Of a stretch of 43,882 nucleotides of DNA, positions 8,433 through 17,627 are shown in pieces. This DNA comes from Chryseobacterium gleum (GTDB taxonomy: Bacteria > Bacteroidota > Bacteroidia > Flavobacteriales_D > Crocinitomicaceae): the NCBI GenBank assembly GCA_945897565.1, contig CAMDFN010000020.1:1-43882 (forward strand), given 5' to 3'. The notes under the pieces were generated by a model. The model ran no database searches, had not been told where the DNA came from, and was given only the letters and a program-made list of their open reading frames with translations. Within the stretch, counting starts at the first letter, position 1, and each line of letters begins with the position of its first letter. Both the position numbers and the translations under genes were made by a program.

Positions 8433-8942
8433 TTATTTGGTGTATTGATACACCTCAAAATTCGCCTCGTGCTTTTCGTCTTTTGCTTGTGTAAAGAGCA
8501 AGGTTTTTTGGTAGCTTGAGGCCTCAAAATTGGGAAAGAAAGTATCTGCACCATATACTTTATTGATGTGTGTCAAGAATATTTCATTGACGAGCCCGCT
8601 CTCTAGTGCCAAGGCGTAAATTTGCGCACCACCAATAATAAATGCTTTTTGTCCGTCGTGTAATTCTAAATTATTTAAACAAGCCGAAAGGGAATCATAT
8701 ACCAAACAGCCCGCGGCTTTGAAATTTGACTGCCTGCTCAAGATGACATTCTTGCGACCTGGTAGGGGTCTGAATTTTTCGGGAATGGAGTCGAAGTTTT
8801 TGCGCCCCATGATCACGACATGACCTTTGGTGGTTTCTTTGAAAAACTGCATGTCTGCGGGTAGGTTCCACATGAGGTCGTTGTTTTTACCGATGCCGTT
8901 TACAGCATCGAGGGCGGCAATCATGGAGAGGGAAGCAATCAT
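8433..8942 (-). CDS. folA: Dihydrofolate reductase
   Basis: A 169-aa NADPH-dependent enzyme that regenerates tetrahydrofolate from the dihydrofolate made by ThyA. Seen: [24 protein letters not shown] (substrate loop, with Asp as the active-site acid), [13 protein letters not shown] (NADPH phosphate site), and [12 protein letters not shown] (the second cofactor-binding GG motif). The ATG at 8942 overlaps the thyA stop by 4 bases. An alternative ATG 18 bases downstream is possible. thyA-folA is a standard operon pairing that links dTMP synthesis to folate recycling. Confidence 0.96.
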   Translation of the reverse strand: MIASLSMIAALDAVNGIGKNNDLMWNLPADMQFFKETTKGHVVIMGRKNFDSIPEKFRPLPGRKNVILSRQSNFKAAGCLVYDSLSACLNNLELHDGQKAFIIGGAQIYALALESGLVNEIFLTHINKVYGADTFFPNFEASSYQKTLLFTQAKDEKHEANFEVYQYTK

Positions 8943-9733
8943 ATCGCTACTGCTGCTTTAATATGTGGATGTGGATCGTAGTTGAGCAATTCAAAATCTT
9001 CGTATTTGAAGTCAAAAAGGTTCTTGACTTCAGGATTGATGCACAGCGTAGGCAAGGGTCTGAAATCGCGAGAAAGTTGAAGTTTTGTTTGTTCAATATG
9101 GTTGCTGTACAAATGCGCATCGCCAAGTGTATGGATGAAATCTCCGGGCTGAAGCGCACAAACTTGCGCCATCATCATGGTGAGCAGGGCATACGATGCG
9201 ATGTTGAAAGGCACGCCTAGAAATGTGTCGGCACTGCGCTGATATAACTGACAGCTCAATTTACCATCGGCAACGTAAAATTGAAAAAACGCATGGCAAG
9301 GCGGCAGTTTCATTTGTGGAATTTCACCAACATTCCAGGCCGAAACAATGATGCGACGAGAGTCTGGGTTGTGCTTGATTTGATCAATGACTTGTTGAAT
9401 TTGATCGATGTGCTGCCCACTTGCTGTAGGCCAACTGCGCCATTGTGAGCCGTAAACCGGACCTAATTCGCCGTTGGCGTCGGCCCATTCGTCCCAGATA
9501 CTTACGCCGTTTTCTTTTAGGTAGGCGATGTTGGTTTCTCCTTTTAAAAACCACAACAATTCGTGGATAATGGAGCGCAAATGCAGTTTTTTAGTCGTGA
9601 TGCACGGAAATCCTGCGGAGAGGTCAAAACGCATTTGATAGCCGAACACAGAAACGGTGCCTGTTCCGGTACGGTCTTCTTTTTGAACACCGTGTTCGAG
9701 GATATGAGAAAGGAGGTCGTGGTATTGTTTCAT
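8939..9733 (-). CDS. thyA: Thymidylate synthase
   Basis: A 264-aa enzyme (same length as E. coli ThyA) that makes dTMP from dUMP using methylene-tetrahydrofolate. I chose the ATG at 9733 ([15 protein letters not shown]); a TTG two codons earlier is also open. The catalytic Cys146 lies in [33 protein letters not shown] near the N-terminus binds the dUMP phosphate, and [19 protein letters not shown] is the usual nucleotide/folate site. It is followed by folA with a 4-base overlap. Confidence 0.98.
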   Translation of the reverse strand: MKQYHDLLSHILEHGVQKEDRTGTGTVSVFGYQMRFDLSAGFPCITTKKLHLRSIIHELLWFLKGETNIAYLKENGVSIWDEWADANGELGPVYGSQWRSWPTASGQHIDQIQQVIDQIKHNPDSRRIIVSAWNVGEIPQMKLPPCHAFFQFYVADGKLSCQLYQRSADTFLGVPFNIASYALLTMMMAQVCALQPGDFIHTLGDAHLYSNHIEQTKLQLSRDFRPLPTLCINPEVKNLFDFKYEDFELLNYDPHPHIKAAVAI

Positions 9734-9779
9734 GGACAAAAACTTGCTAGACTACGAAAATAGTAATTATTTTAGCCCT

Positions 9780-10181
9780 ATGTTGAGATTAACTTGTTTG
9801 ATTGCTCTTGTATTTGCCACTGCTTTTTCTGTAGTTGGGCAAACCCAAACCATCAAACGCAAGTACCGCGGTATTTACGAAGGAACTATCCCCTCATATG
9901 AAGTGCGGATGGGGCAAGAAGTCTTTGCTGTGAATGCGACAAATATCCGCATCTACCTCAACCGAGACAGCCTCTTTTTAGAAATCGGGACTTATCAATA
10001 TGCATCAGCTTATCAATTGGAAAAGACAAGCGCAACCTTCATTATAAGCGCAGAACGAGAAAATTCAGGGATTCCTGAAGAATTGACATTAGACCCAAAA
10101 ACGAAAACAATTATACGAAAAGGGCTCTATCCCCAACCCGCTGCAACTTTAACGCGCACCGGACGCCTACCGCGCAGGTAG
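9780..10181 (+). CDS. Small secreted protein of unknown function
   Basis: A protein of about 133 aa if started at the ATG at 9780. That start gives a clean signal peptide (MLRLTCLIALVFATAFSVVG, cleavage near VVGQT). An earlier in-frame ATG at 9732 overlaps the divergent thyA start and would bury the signal peptide, so I reject it. The mature part is beta-rich (RKYRGIYEGTIPSYEVRMGQ, IRIYLNRDSLFLEIGTYQYASAY). No known domain is recognised. It is probably periplasmic or outer-membrane associated. Its end overlaps that of the convergent histidine kinase by 15 bases. Confidence 0.68.
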   Translation: MLRLTCLIALVFATAFSVVGQTQTIKRKYRGIYEGTIPSYEVRMGQEVFAVNATNIRIYLNRDSLFLEIGTYQYASAYQLEKTSATFIISAERENSGIPEELTLDPKTKTIIRKGLYPQPAATLTRTGRLPRR

Positions 10182-11507
10182 CCACAAACTAAAAGTGGTT
10201 CCTTTTTCAGGTGTGCTTTTGGCGTCAATTTTTCCTTTGTGTGCATCTACAATAAGTTTGACGTAGTACAAGCCCAAGCCAAAACCTTTGACGTCGTGGA
10301 TGTTTCCGGTCGGAACCCGATAAAATTTATCGAAAATGAGCCGCAGATCTTCTTTTTTGATCCCAATGCCGTTGTCTTGGATCTCGATTTTGAAGCCATC
10401 TTTTTCTCCTTTAACAACCACGTGGATGATCGGGGCAACTTTGCAATATTTGACCGCGTTGTCTACGAGATTAAAAAGCACGTTGGTGAGGTGAACGGGG
10501 TCGGCAATCAGGGAGGCAAGTTCAATTTCCTTGGCAATTGTAAAGTGTCCGCCACCTGTGGCTTGGTTGAAGTCAAAGTTTTCCTTGACGTCGTCAAGAA
10601 TGCTATAAATCGAGACCACTTCTTTGTTCAGCGTGACCTTATCTTTGTCTAATTTGGCTATATTGAGTACGCGCTCTACTTGCTGTTCGAGTCTTTTGTT
10701 TTCTTTGTAGATGATGCTGGCATATTTGCGCATGCGGTCGGGATCTGCGTTGTCTTCTAGGCGCAAGAGCAGTTCGCTAGAAAGGCTGATAGTGGAAATA
10801 GGCGTCTTGAGCTCGTGGGTCATGTTGTTGATGAAATCGTTTTTGACCTCCGATAACCTTTTTTGACGAATGATAATGCCCATACTGAAGGCAAAAAACA
10901 CCACTACAAACACCACAACAATGAGCAAATAGACCAGCGGAGAGAAACTAGAAGCGGCTTCTATTTTGTCGAGTGCAAGGTTCGGAAAGTAGACTGTAAA
11001 ATAGTGACCGTCTTTGGTCAGATTGAGGCTTTCAGGCGTTATGCCATTGGTTTTTTGCGCTTTTTTTGCGTAAATGGAGTCGCTATCGAATACATACAAC
11101 CCAGATAGCGTAATTGAATCTGTAAAACAATCGTAAATTCCAAACAAGAAATCTTGCTGGATATCTTGTAAATAGAATTCCTTTTTAAGGAGTGTCTCGA
11201 GATAAAATGGCTGTATTTCGTCATTGACCTCTACGGTGTAGTGCTGGTAGCTTACTTGTTTGATGGCGCCGTACACCGCACTCGGATCTTCGTTTTGATT
11301 GATAGAAGTGAGTACGTTGCGCAGAGCTGCCCTTGCTTGTTGTGCAAATTCACGCAAGTTGAGGCTGTCTTCGCGCTGCTGTATATTGATGTACTCTTGT
11401 TGCAACTGACGGGTATTGTGGATCCAGACAAACTGAACAGATAGAATGCTCAGAATGGAGATGATGCCGAGGATGGCGACCGCATTAACCGTTTTATTTT
11501 TCATCAA
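10167..11507 (-). CDS. Membrane sensor histidine kinase (orphan)
   Basis: A 446-aa two-component kinase. TM1 spans about residues 8-28, a periplasmic sensor region follows (about 30-187) that I do not recognise, and TM2 spans about 190-213. The dimerisation/phosphoacceptor helix has His231 in NNMTHELKTPISTIS. The HATPase domain shows NLVDNAVKYC (N box), QDNGIGIKKEDL (G1), FDKFYRVP (F box) and GFGLGLYYVKLIV (G2). All kinase motifs look intact. No response regulator lies beside it. The gene begins immediately after the stop of the ferredoxin-NADP reductase gene, so the two are probably co-transcribed, and a redox input is a possible but unproven inference. Confidence 0.93.
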   Translation of the reverse strand: MMKNKTVNAVAILGIISILSILSVQFVWIHNTRQLQQEYINIQQREDSLNLREFAQQARAALRNVLTSINQNEDPSAVYGAIKQVSYQHYTVEVNDEIQPFYLETLLKKEFYLQDIQQDFLFGIYDCFTDSITLSGLYVFDSDSIYAKKAQKTNGITPESLNLTKDGHYFTVYFPNLALDKIEAASSFSPLVYLLIVVVFVVVFFAFSMGIIIRQKRLSEVKNDFINNMTHELKTPISTISLSSELLLRLEDNADPDRMRKYASIIYKENKRLEQQVERVLNIAKLDKDKVTLNKEVVSIYSILDDVKENFDFNQATGGGHFTIAKEIELASLIADPVHLTNVLFNLVDNAVKYCKVAPIIHVVVKGEKDGFKIEIQDNGIGIKKEDLRLIFDKFYRVPTGNIHDVKGFGLGLYYVKLIVDAHKGKIDAKSTPEKGTTFSLWLPAR

Positions 11508-12518
11508 TTAAAAGCCGTTCACTCCGTTGACGGTTGTGTATTTCAATACATTTTTCTTCTCTGGATGAATGCGCGCAAAAGCAGATTGGACTGCTAGTGT
11601 ACCTTCGTGGAAGCCACACAAAATCAGTTTGAGTTTGTTTGCGTAGGTATTCACATCGCCAATCGCATATATGCCGGGGATATTCGTAGAGTAGTCTAAG
11701 GTATTGACTTTAATGGCGCTTTTCTCGATTTCTAAGCCCCAGTCTCCGATAGGCCCAAGACTTGGCTTGAGACCAAACAAGGGAATGAAATGATCGGCGG
11801 GAATACTGCGTTCGCCGTCTTTTTGATGGCTAACAATAACATGCTCAAGGTAGTCTGAGCCTTGGAGGCCCGTTACTTCTGCTTCAGTGACCAGGTCAAT
11901 GGCTCCGCTTTCAGCCATGTCGATGACGCGTTGTACAGAATCTAAATGACCGCGGAAAGAACTGCTGCGGTGTACCAAAACAACACGCTTGGCAATATTT
12001 CTTTCAGCGAGGTAAATGGACCAATCGAGCGCAGAATCTCCGCCGCCGGCAATTACACACACTTTATCTTGGTAGATTTCAGGATTGCGAATAATATATT
12101 CAACGCCTTTGTCTTCGAAATCGGTGAGGTTGTGAATAGGAGGTTTGCGGGGTTCAAAAACACCGAGTCCGCCGGCAATCATGACAATTGGTGCGCGGTG
12201 TGCGGTGCCTCTAACCGTAGTGACGATAAATTGGCCTTCTTCGTCTTTGTCTATGCTCATAGCGGCCTCACCCAGCGTAAAACCTGGCTTAAAAGGCGCA
12301 GCTTGCTTCATGAGGTTGTCGATGAGTTCGCCAGCTAATATGGACGGAAAACCGGGGATATCGTAGATTGGTTTTTTAGGGTAGATTTCTGAACACTGCC
12401 CACCGGGTTGCGGCAATGAATCGATCAAGTGGCAGCGCAATTTGAGTAAGCCGGCTTCAAAAACTGTAAATAAGCCAACAGGGCCTGCACCAATAATGAT
12501 AATATCTGTTTGGATCAT
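11508..12518 (-). CDS. Ferredoxin-NADP reductase, thioredoxin-reductase-like type
   Basis: A 336-aa flavoprotein with two Rossmann domains. The FAD site is IIIGAGPVGLFTVFEAG at the N-terminus, the NADPH site is CVIAGGGDSALDWSIYLAE, and the C-terminal FAD motif is IPGIYAIGDVNTYANK. It lacks the CxxC redox pair of thioredoxin reductase: the region after the second GGG reads DSALDW instead. That pattern defines the Bacillus YumC/Chlorobium-type ferredoxin-NADP reductase. It moves electrons between NADPH and ferredoxin or flavodoxin in the cytoplasm. It is followed directly by the histidine kinase gene. Confidence 0.9.
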   Translation of the reverse strand: MIQTDIIIIGAGPVGLFTVFEAGLLKLRCHLIDSLPQPGGQCSEIYPKKPIYDIPGFPSILAGELIDNLMKQAAPFKPGFTLGEAAMSIDKDEEGQFIVTTVRGTAHRAPIVMIAGGLGVFEPRKPPIHNLTDFEDKGVEYIIRNPEIYQDKVCVIAGGGDSALDWSIYLAERNIAKRVVLVHRSSSFRGHLDSVQRVIDMAESGAIDLVTEAEVTGLQGSDYLEHVIVSHQKDGERSIPADHFIPLFGLKPSLGPIGDWGLEIEKSAIKVNTLDYSTNIPGIYAIGDVNTYANKLKLILCGFHEGTLAVQSAFARIHPEKKNVLKYTTVNGVNGF

Positions 12519-12529
12519 GTGGTAAACGA

Positions 12530-13519
12530 TTAATAGGGAGGAAATACGGGTTTGTTTTGTAAAATTTCTTCAATGCGCAGCAATATTTCAGGCGTGAGCA
12601 GTTCTTGTGCACTCAATGCTTGCATGTTTTCTTCCAATTGGTAGAGTTTGCTTGCGCCGAGAATAACAGTAGATACATTTGGATTTTTCAAGCACCAAGC
12701 CAAGCTCATGACGGGTAAACTTAAGCCCAATTCTTTGGCGAGTTCGGTGAGTGCAAGCACCGATTGGATGCGCGCTGTGGTTAGGTTTTTCTCCTTGAGC
12801 CATTCGAGACCTTCCATGCCCAAGCGTGTTCCGTCAGGAAATTTGTCGTTGTATTTACCACTCAAGATACCGCTGGCAAGAGGTGACCAAATGGTTGTAC
12901 CTAAACCTATGGTTTGATAGATTTGTGAAAACTCAAGTTCTACTTTTTCACGGGTAAACATGTTGTATTCTGGCTGCTCAACTACAGGGCCAATCAGGTG
13001 GTTTTGTTTGGCAAAAAGGTGCGCCTCCATAATTTCTTGTGCAGACCATTCTGATGTACCCCAATACAAGATTTTTCCTTGCATGATGAGTTGGTGCATG
13101 CTCCAAACGGTTTCTTCGATGGGTGTTTTTTTGTCTGGGCGGTGGCAGTAATATAAGTCGAGGTAGTCGAGCGAAAAACGCTTGAGCGCTTGTTCGCAAG
13201 CTTCAACTAAGTGTTTGCGGCTCAAGCCTTTTTGCGTAGGCCATTCGCCACCAGTTCCAAAAAATGCTTTGCTACTTACAATATAGGAGTCTCTGGACCA
13301 ACCTTTTTTCTTCAGGATAGCACCCATGACTTCTTCGCTCTTACCGCGCGCATAAATTTCGGCGTTGTCAAAGAAGTTGATGCCTTGTGCGTAGGCGTAG
13401 TCCATGAGGGCTTCGGCGGTGTCGTCACTGATTTGTTTGCCAAAAGTAAGCCAAGACCCTAAGGAGAGTCGGCTGATTTGCAAGCCACTTTTACCCAAAT
13501 TATTGTATTGCATTTCCAT
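12530..13519 (-). CDS. Aldo/keto reductase, potassium-channel-beta-like type
   Basis: About 329 aa from the ATG at 13519 (MEMQYNNLGKSGLQISRLSLGSW). The longer open frame upstream overlaps the neighbouring transporter and has no family resemblance. It is a TIM-barrel NADPH-dependent oxidoreductase. The catalytic tetrad can be traced: Asp and Tyr in INFFDNAEIYARG, Lys in SYIVSSKAFFG, and His in DLYYCHRPD. The NADPH-binding tail includes VSTVILGASKLYQLEENM. This subfamily includes Kv-beta-like and YghZ-type enzymes acting on aldehydes; the natural substrate is unknown. Its start overlaps the end of the EamA gene by about 20 bases. Confidence 0.92.
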   Translation of the reverse strand: MEMQYNNLGKSGLQISRLSLGSWLTFGKQISDDTAEALMDYAYAQGINFFDNAEIYARGKSEEVMGAILKKKGWSRDSYIVSSKAFFGTGGEWPTQKGLSRKHLVEACEQALKRFSLDYLDLYYCHRPDKKTPIEETVWSMHQLIMQGKILYWGTSEWSAQEIMEAHLFAKQNHLIGPVVEQPEYNMFTREKVELEFSQIYQTIGLGTTIWSPLASGILSGKYNDKFPDGTRLGMEGLEWLKEKNLTTARIQSVLALTELAKELGLSLPVMSLAWCLKNPNVSTVILGASKLYQLEENMQALSAQELLTPEILLRIEEILQNKPVFPPY

Positions 13520-14411
13520 ATATTGTTGTTGCTTTTTTGCGTTGTTTGTGTTTCCAAATGCCATTGGCGAGCACAACCGATAAAATCATGGCCGCGCCCC
13601 AATAAAACGAAGTTTGGAGTAATTTGTGCTCTTGAAGCAGCACAATTGCTAAAATAATCGTGTAAATCGGTTCTAAATTAATGCTCAAAGATACGCTAAA
13701 TGCGCCGAGCCGTTTGACAATATCTATAGTTGCTAAGAAGGCAAATGACGTACACAAGATCCCTAAAAAGAGCAACCAATAAAAATCTGAGGCAGTCATG
13801 TGAAAGAGGTTCATGCTCCATTTTCCTTGACTCATGAAATAGATGCTGAGGGCAATAAAACCGGTCGAAAGCTCTGTAAGGCTGAGGCCTGGGGTTTCGG
13901 TTTGTTGGGCCAGTTTGCCGTTGGCTACAGAGAAGATTCCTGCACAAAGGGCTGAAACCAAACCAATGAGCACGGCTTTTAATTCTTCTCCTTTGAAGTC
14001 GTGTGCTACAAAATAAATGCCGCCAATGACCAAAAGCCCCATTGAAAATTCTATCCAGGAGAAGCGTTTGCGCATGATCAGCGGTTCTAGCCAAGTGACA
14101 TGCAGGGTAGTGGTAGACAAACAAAGAATGCCAAGCGATGCGGTTGACAATTGAATAGAGGTGTAGAAGGTAAGCCAATGCAGCGCAACCACTAAGCCAA
14201 CCATTACAGCCCAAAAAAGTGTTTTACCTTTTGGGAAAACCATTTTCTTGGTAAAAAACATATAGGCCGCCAAAGCAAGAGCTGCTATCCACAGGCGGTG
14301 CCAAACAATGAGCAGCGCGTCGAGATGGATGAGTTTGCCCAAAATACCGGTAAAACCCCACATAAAAATGATGAGGTGCAGTAAAAAATGATAGCGGTAT
14401 TGTTGGAACAA
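13500..14411 (-). CDS. EamA/DMT-family membrane transporter
   Basis: An inner-membrane protein of about 303 aa with roughly ten hydrophobic helices arranged as two EamA repeats. The first begins at FLLHLIIFMWGFTGILGKL, and the second is around LKAVLIGLVSALCAGIFSVAN. The C-terminus is positively charged (KHKQRKK). I placed the start at the TTG at 14411 because the longer frame, which runs to 14489, overlaps the upstream gene by 59 bases with hydrophilic sequence foreign to the family. No ATG occurs before the first helix in the gap, so the start is uncertain. The substrate is unknown; DMT proteins export amino acids, nucleotides and other metabolites. Confidence 0.85.
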   Translation of the reverse strand: MFQQYRYHFLLHLIIFMWGFTGILGKLIHLDALLIVWHRLWIAALALAAYMFFTKKMVFPKGKTLFWAVMVGLVVALHWLTFYTSIQLSTASLGILCLSTTTLHVTWLEPLIMRKRFSWIEFSMGLLVIGGIYFVAHDFKGEELKAVLIGLVSALCAGIFSVANGKLAQQTETPGLSLTELSTGFIALSIYFMSQGKWSMNLFHMTASDFYWLLFLGILCTSFAFLATIDIVKRLGAFSVSLSINLEPIYTIILAIVLLQEHKLLQTSFYWGAAMILSVVLANGIWKHKQRKKATTIYGNAIQ

Positions 14412-14430
14412 CTTTATTGTTTTGAGCTGA

Positions 14431-15276
14431 TTAGCGTTTTTTAGACCATTCCTCGATAGACTTCTCGTTGGCGCGCACATAGGCGTCATCGCCGTCTGCT
14501 TTGGCAGCTTCGATGGAGATTTTTGCAGTTTCTATAGCGCCTTTGTAGTCGCCATTGGCAGCTTGTAATTGTGCTTTGAGGCGGGTCATCCAGTAGGCAG
14601 AAGTGCCGCGGAGTTCTACTGCTTTTGTAGACCATTCGAGCGCTTTTTTGAGGTCGAGGTTTTCATTGAAGTAATAAGTGGCTGCTTGGTGGTAGTCATT
14701 GGCGCTTGGGCCAGCCATGGCTTTGTCGATGCTCGCTAAAACTTTGCTTTTGGTATCGAGCACAAATGGAAGTGTGACTTTGGTTTGCGCCCAAGTCAAG
14801 GTAATTTTAGCGCTGCTAGATTTGAGCTCTTCAATTTGAAGGGTGAGATTTTCTGTGAATTCTTTGCTGATATCGACACTGGCACTCAATTTTAAAGCAA
14901 CTTTGGCGTCTTCCCATTTTTCGGGCAAGCCCCAATTGCTGTAGTCTGTGTAGAAATAGAATTCCCAGCTGCTTTGCCCCGGTTTTGCAAAAAGGGCATA
15001 GGTGCCAGCCTTGAGCGTGTCTTTACCGAAAATAAGCGCTTCGCTGGACGTAATTTTGGTGTTTTCGTTTGCTCCTAGACGCCACATTTTACCGTAGGGG
15101 ATGAGTTCGCCAAAAATAACCCGACCATTCAAACTTGGTCTGGAGTAGTCAATTTGGATGTCAGCTAAGCCAACTTTTTGTTGAAGTTTGGCAACTGGGC
15201 TCGCTTTTGGAGTCAATACTTGTGCGTTAAAGCTTACCGATACGCCAACTGCGATAATGAAGAGTAGTTTTTTCAT
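14431..15276 (-). CDS. DUF2911 domain exported protein
   Basis: A 281-aa protein with a signal peptide (MKKLLFIIAVGVSVSFNAQ) and a DUF2911 domain (about 25-170). The family signature is clear: VGLADIQIDYSRPSLNGRVI, then LIPYGKMWRLGANENTKI and LKAGTYALFAKPG. A C-terminal helical part (about 195-275) looks like one or two TPR-like repeats. DUF2911 proteins are widespread in Bacteroidota and have no assigned biochemical role. It lies 9 bases after the Ig-like lipoprotein gene, so co-transcription is likely. Confidence 0.9.
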   Translation of the reverse strand: MKKLLFIIAVGVSVSFNAQVLTPKASPVAKLQQKVGLADIQIDYSRPSLNGRVIFGELIPYGKMWRLGANENTKITSSEALIFGKDTLKAGTYALFAKPGQSSWEFYFYTDYSNWGLPEKWEDAKVALKLSASVDISKEFTENLTLQIEELKSSSAKITLTWAQTKVTLPFVLDTKSKVLASIDKAMAGPSANDYHQAATYYFNENLDLKKALEWSTKAVELRGTSAYWMTRLKAQLQAANGDYKGAIETAKISIEAAKADGDDAYVRANEKSIEEWSKKR

Positions 15277-15285
15277 GAGGTTTTA

Positions 15286-16368
15286 TTATTTAAACAAGCT
15301 GCCCTGTGGTATGTTCACAGGTAGTGAGAGTTCCCAATTGGGTCTGATTTTGATTTTTTCTGGGTAATAGTAGAGCGCCTCGGCGCGTGTTTGCTTTTGA
15401 AGGTCAATGGCATCCCATTTAAGATTGTTATTTTGGTCCGATACAAATCTGAGGGTGTAGGTCCCCGCTTGAAGTGAATCAAAGGTGAAAGTTTGTGTGT
15501 CGACTTGAATACTTTGTTGAAGCACCTCGCCCAAATAAAGCGCTGCCAACAAGTGGGGAGGCAGTGTGTCCAATTGTAAAACAAGCGCGCTCAGGGGTGT
15601 TGCTGAAGTCAAAGAATCCGAACTTTTACCTGTTGAGATTGGCTTGACTTGATCGATTTTCACCAAACTATCCTTATTTTCTTGAGGTGTGGAGAGGTAA
15701 AAGGCAAGGGTGTCGGCTTGAATTTGACTCAGAGTGAGAGGTGCAAATAAAATATCCTGACTTTCAGTTGTCGAACACGCACCATCTTGATTTTCATCGA
15801 TATAGGCCTTTAGATAATAAGCGCCATCTTTCAAGCCTTTCAATTGTAGTTGTCCTTTCTGGTCAAAGCGACCGATGTAACGTGCGCTGCGGCTGGTGTC
15901 GGTCTGAAACAAACCAAGGTAGATGGTGCTTGGCTTGTTGTTGGGGACCCACTCTTTAGCGCGGGCGTTCAAGACCAAAGAATCGAGGGTAGGGCCAGTA
16001 GAAAAGGTCCAGGTCATTAGAGAGTCGTTCCCTTCGGTGAGGTCTTTGATGCCGGCGTTGCTCAAAAGCGTGTAGGTAGTTTGAGGCTGCAAAGCATCCA
16101 AGAAAAGAATGCGCAGGGTTTTGCCTTTGAGCTCGTACTGCAAGCGGCTGTCTGCGGGCATAAGTTGAATGCGCTGCTGGGGTTGGTCTAGCTTGATGTA
16201 TTCGTCAAAAACCAATAGTTGTTCGCTTGTTTTTACATTGCGTTGTTTATCGGAAATTGTCTCAGACAGCACTTGTGGTGCAATTTCGTCTGCCGGGCCA
16301 CCGGTAATGGTGCCAACCTGCGCACAAGCACAAAGTAAAAGCAACACTATAAATGCCCAGCGAACCAT
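15286..16368 (-). CDS. Ig-like (Big_5/SbsA-type) lipoprotein
   Basis: A 360-aa predicted lipoprotein. The N-terminus MVRWAFIVLLLLCAC ends in a lipobox (LCAC), followed by AQVGTITGGPADEIAPQVL. The conserved TGGPxDxxxP segment marks a large family of Bacteroidota Ig-like domain lipoproteins. An SbsA/Big_5-like domain follows (about 30-130, including TYTLLSNAGIKDLTEGN). Further beta modules come after, including DGAYYLKAYIDENQDG and LQAGTYTLRFVSDQNNNLKWD, which resemble a repeated DxNxDG-type element. It is probably anchored to the outer membrane. Its start overlaps the fRMsr gene by 22 bases. Function unknown; cell-surface or envelope integrity roles are guesses. Confidence 0.85.
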   Translation of the reverse strand: MVRWAFIVLLLLCACAQVGTITGGPADEIAPQVLSETISDKQRNVKTSEQLLVFDEYIKLDQPQQRIQLMPADSRLQYELKGKTLRILFLDALQPQTTYTLLSNAGIKDLTEGNDSLMTWTFSTGPTLDSLVLNARAKEWVPNNKPSTIYLGLFQTDTSRSARYIGRFDQKGQLQLKGLKDGAYYLKAYIDENQDGACSTTESQDILFAPLTLSQIQADTLAFYLSTPQENKDSLVKIDQVKPISTGKSSDSLTSATPLSALVLQLDTLPPHLLAALYLGEVLQQSIQVDTQTFTFDSLQAGTYTLRFVSDQNNNLKWDAIDLQKQTRAEALYYYPEKIKIRPNWELSLPVNIPQGSLFK

Positions 16369-16826
16369 GTCATTAATTTTTCTAATTCAATTTGATCGGT
16401 CTCGTTGAAATCGGCAAGTAAAGTGCTGTCGAGGTCCAACACCCCCCACACTTTTTGATTTTTAAAAATCGGGACCACCAGCTCACTTTTGGACAAAGCA
16501 CTGCAGGCGATATGCCCAGGAAAAGCTTCTACATCGGCAACGAGTTGACTTTTTTGCTCGGCCCATGCTGTGCCGCATACGCCTTTAGCGTACTGAATTC
16601 GGGTGCAAGCAATTGGGCCTTGAAACGGACCCAGCACCAGCTGCTCTTCGCGAACGATATAAAAACCAATCCAAAACCAACCAAACGCAGCTTTCAAGGC
16701 TGCACAAAAATTGGCCATGTTGGCAACTGCATCGGTTTCCGAGCCAACAAGCGCCTCTAGCTGAGGCCGAAGCTCAGCATAGCGTGTGATTTTGTCTTCG
16801 GACCTAAAAAAAAGTTGCTCAGCCAT
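16347..16826 (-). CDS. msrC: Free methionine-(R)-sulfoxide reductase (GAF-fold)
   Basis: A 159-aa single GAF-domain enzyme that reduces free methionine-R-sulfoxide with thioredoxin-derived electrons. The catalytic cysteines are present: KGVCGTAWAEQ and FPGHIACSALSKSELVVPI, the two conserved Cys-containing stretches of fRMsr (E. coli YebR/MsrC). The third, upstream Cys is also visible in GPIACTRIQYAKG. The active-site end VWGVLDLDS is intact. Length is normal (about 165). It is the first gene of the leftward set msrC - Ig lipoprotein - DUF2911 protein. A near-consensus promoter TTG-N19-GAAATTTG lies upstream. Confidence 0.92.
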   Translation of the reverse strand: MAEQLFFRSEDKITRYAELRPQLEALVGSETDAVANMANFCAALKAAFGWFWIGFYIVREEQLVLGPFQGPIACTRIQYAKGVCGTAWAEQKSQLVADVEAFPGHIACSALSKSELVVPIFKNQKVWGVLDLDSTLLADFNETDQIELEKLMTWFAGHL

Positions 16827-16890
16827 AATGCGTTTACAAATTTCACGTTTTTAAAGCGAATGACAATCTTTTACTTTGTAAATTTCCGCT

Positions 16891-17625
16891 ATGAGCAAAC
16901 AAATCCAATTCGAAAAAATTCTTTTTCTAGACATCGAGACCGTTCCTCAGGCTTATGCGTTTGAGCAACTCGACGAAAAATCTAAAGCTTTATTTGAGGC
17001 CAAAAACCGTTTTCAAATTAGTCCAGACAAATCCATCGAACAAATTTTTGAGGACCGCGGAGGTATCCTCGCTGAATTTGGTAAAATTGTCTGTATTTCT
17101 GTGGGCATGTTGCATGAAGGCAGCCAAGGGAAGAGCATCCGCTTAAAGTCCTATTACCACGACGACGAAGAAACGCTACTCAAGCAATTCAAACGCTTGC
17201 TCGAGGACCACTACAATACGCCATATCATGTCCTTTGTGGTCACAACAGCAAAGAATTTGACATCCCATATATTTGTCGTCGCATGCTCATCAACGGGAT
17301 TGCATTGCCATCTATCTTGCAGATCGCAGGCAAGAAGCCGTGGGAGATCAATCATATTGACACCATGGAACTTTGGAAATTTGGCGACTATAAATCGTAT
17401 ACATCGCTTTCACTGCTTTGCCATGTGATGCAAATCCCAACCCCAAAAGACGATATTTCGGGGGCCGATGTTGCTCGTGTTTATTACGAAGAGCAAGACC
17501 TACAGCGCATTATGGTGTATTGTGAGAAAGATGTGGTGGCGCTCATTCAACTTTTCTTGCGCTTGCAAGGAGAGCCGTTGGTCGATGAATTCAATATTAC
17601 TTCGGCAAGTACTTCAAAAGACTAG
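16891..17625 (+). CDS. DEDD-type 3'-5' exonuclease (predicted PolB-like exonuclease family)
   Basis: A 244-aa protein of the DNA_pol_B_exo2-like group (PF10108 by recall). Exo I is FLDIETVP with Asp14/Glu16, Exo II is VLCGHNSKEFDIPYICRRM, and Exo III is VYCEKDVVALIQLF, giving the DEDD metal-binding set. This stand-alone family is common in Bacteroidota and is presumed to remove 3' nucleotides from DNA or RNA; the in vivo role is not settled. The gene is separated from the msrC operon by a short divergent promoter region and is followed by a convergent tRNA-Val with its terminator. Confidence 0.88.
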   Translation: MSKQIQFEKILFLDIETVPQAYAFEQLDEKSKALFEAKNRFQISPDKSIEQIFEDRGGILAEFGKIVCISVGMLHEGSQGKSIRLKSYYHDDEETLLKQFKRLLEDHYNTPYHVLCGHNSKEFDIPYICRRMLINGIALPSILQIAGKKPWEINHIDTMELWKFGDYKSYTSLSLLCHVMQIPTPKDDISGADVARVYYEEQDLQRIMVYCEKDVVALIQLFLRLQGEPLVDEFNITSASTSKD

Positions 17626-17627
17626 GT

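Noticed and set aside
9732..9779. Earlier ATG for the small secreted protein
   Set aside because: It overlaps the divergent thyA start and would place 16 hydrophilic residues before the signal peptide.
10239..10652. A 137-aa + frame inside the histidine kinase gene
   Set aside because: It is the complement of the kinase ATPase domain, whose motifs are complete on the minus strand.
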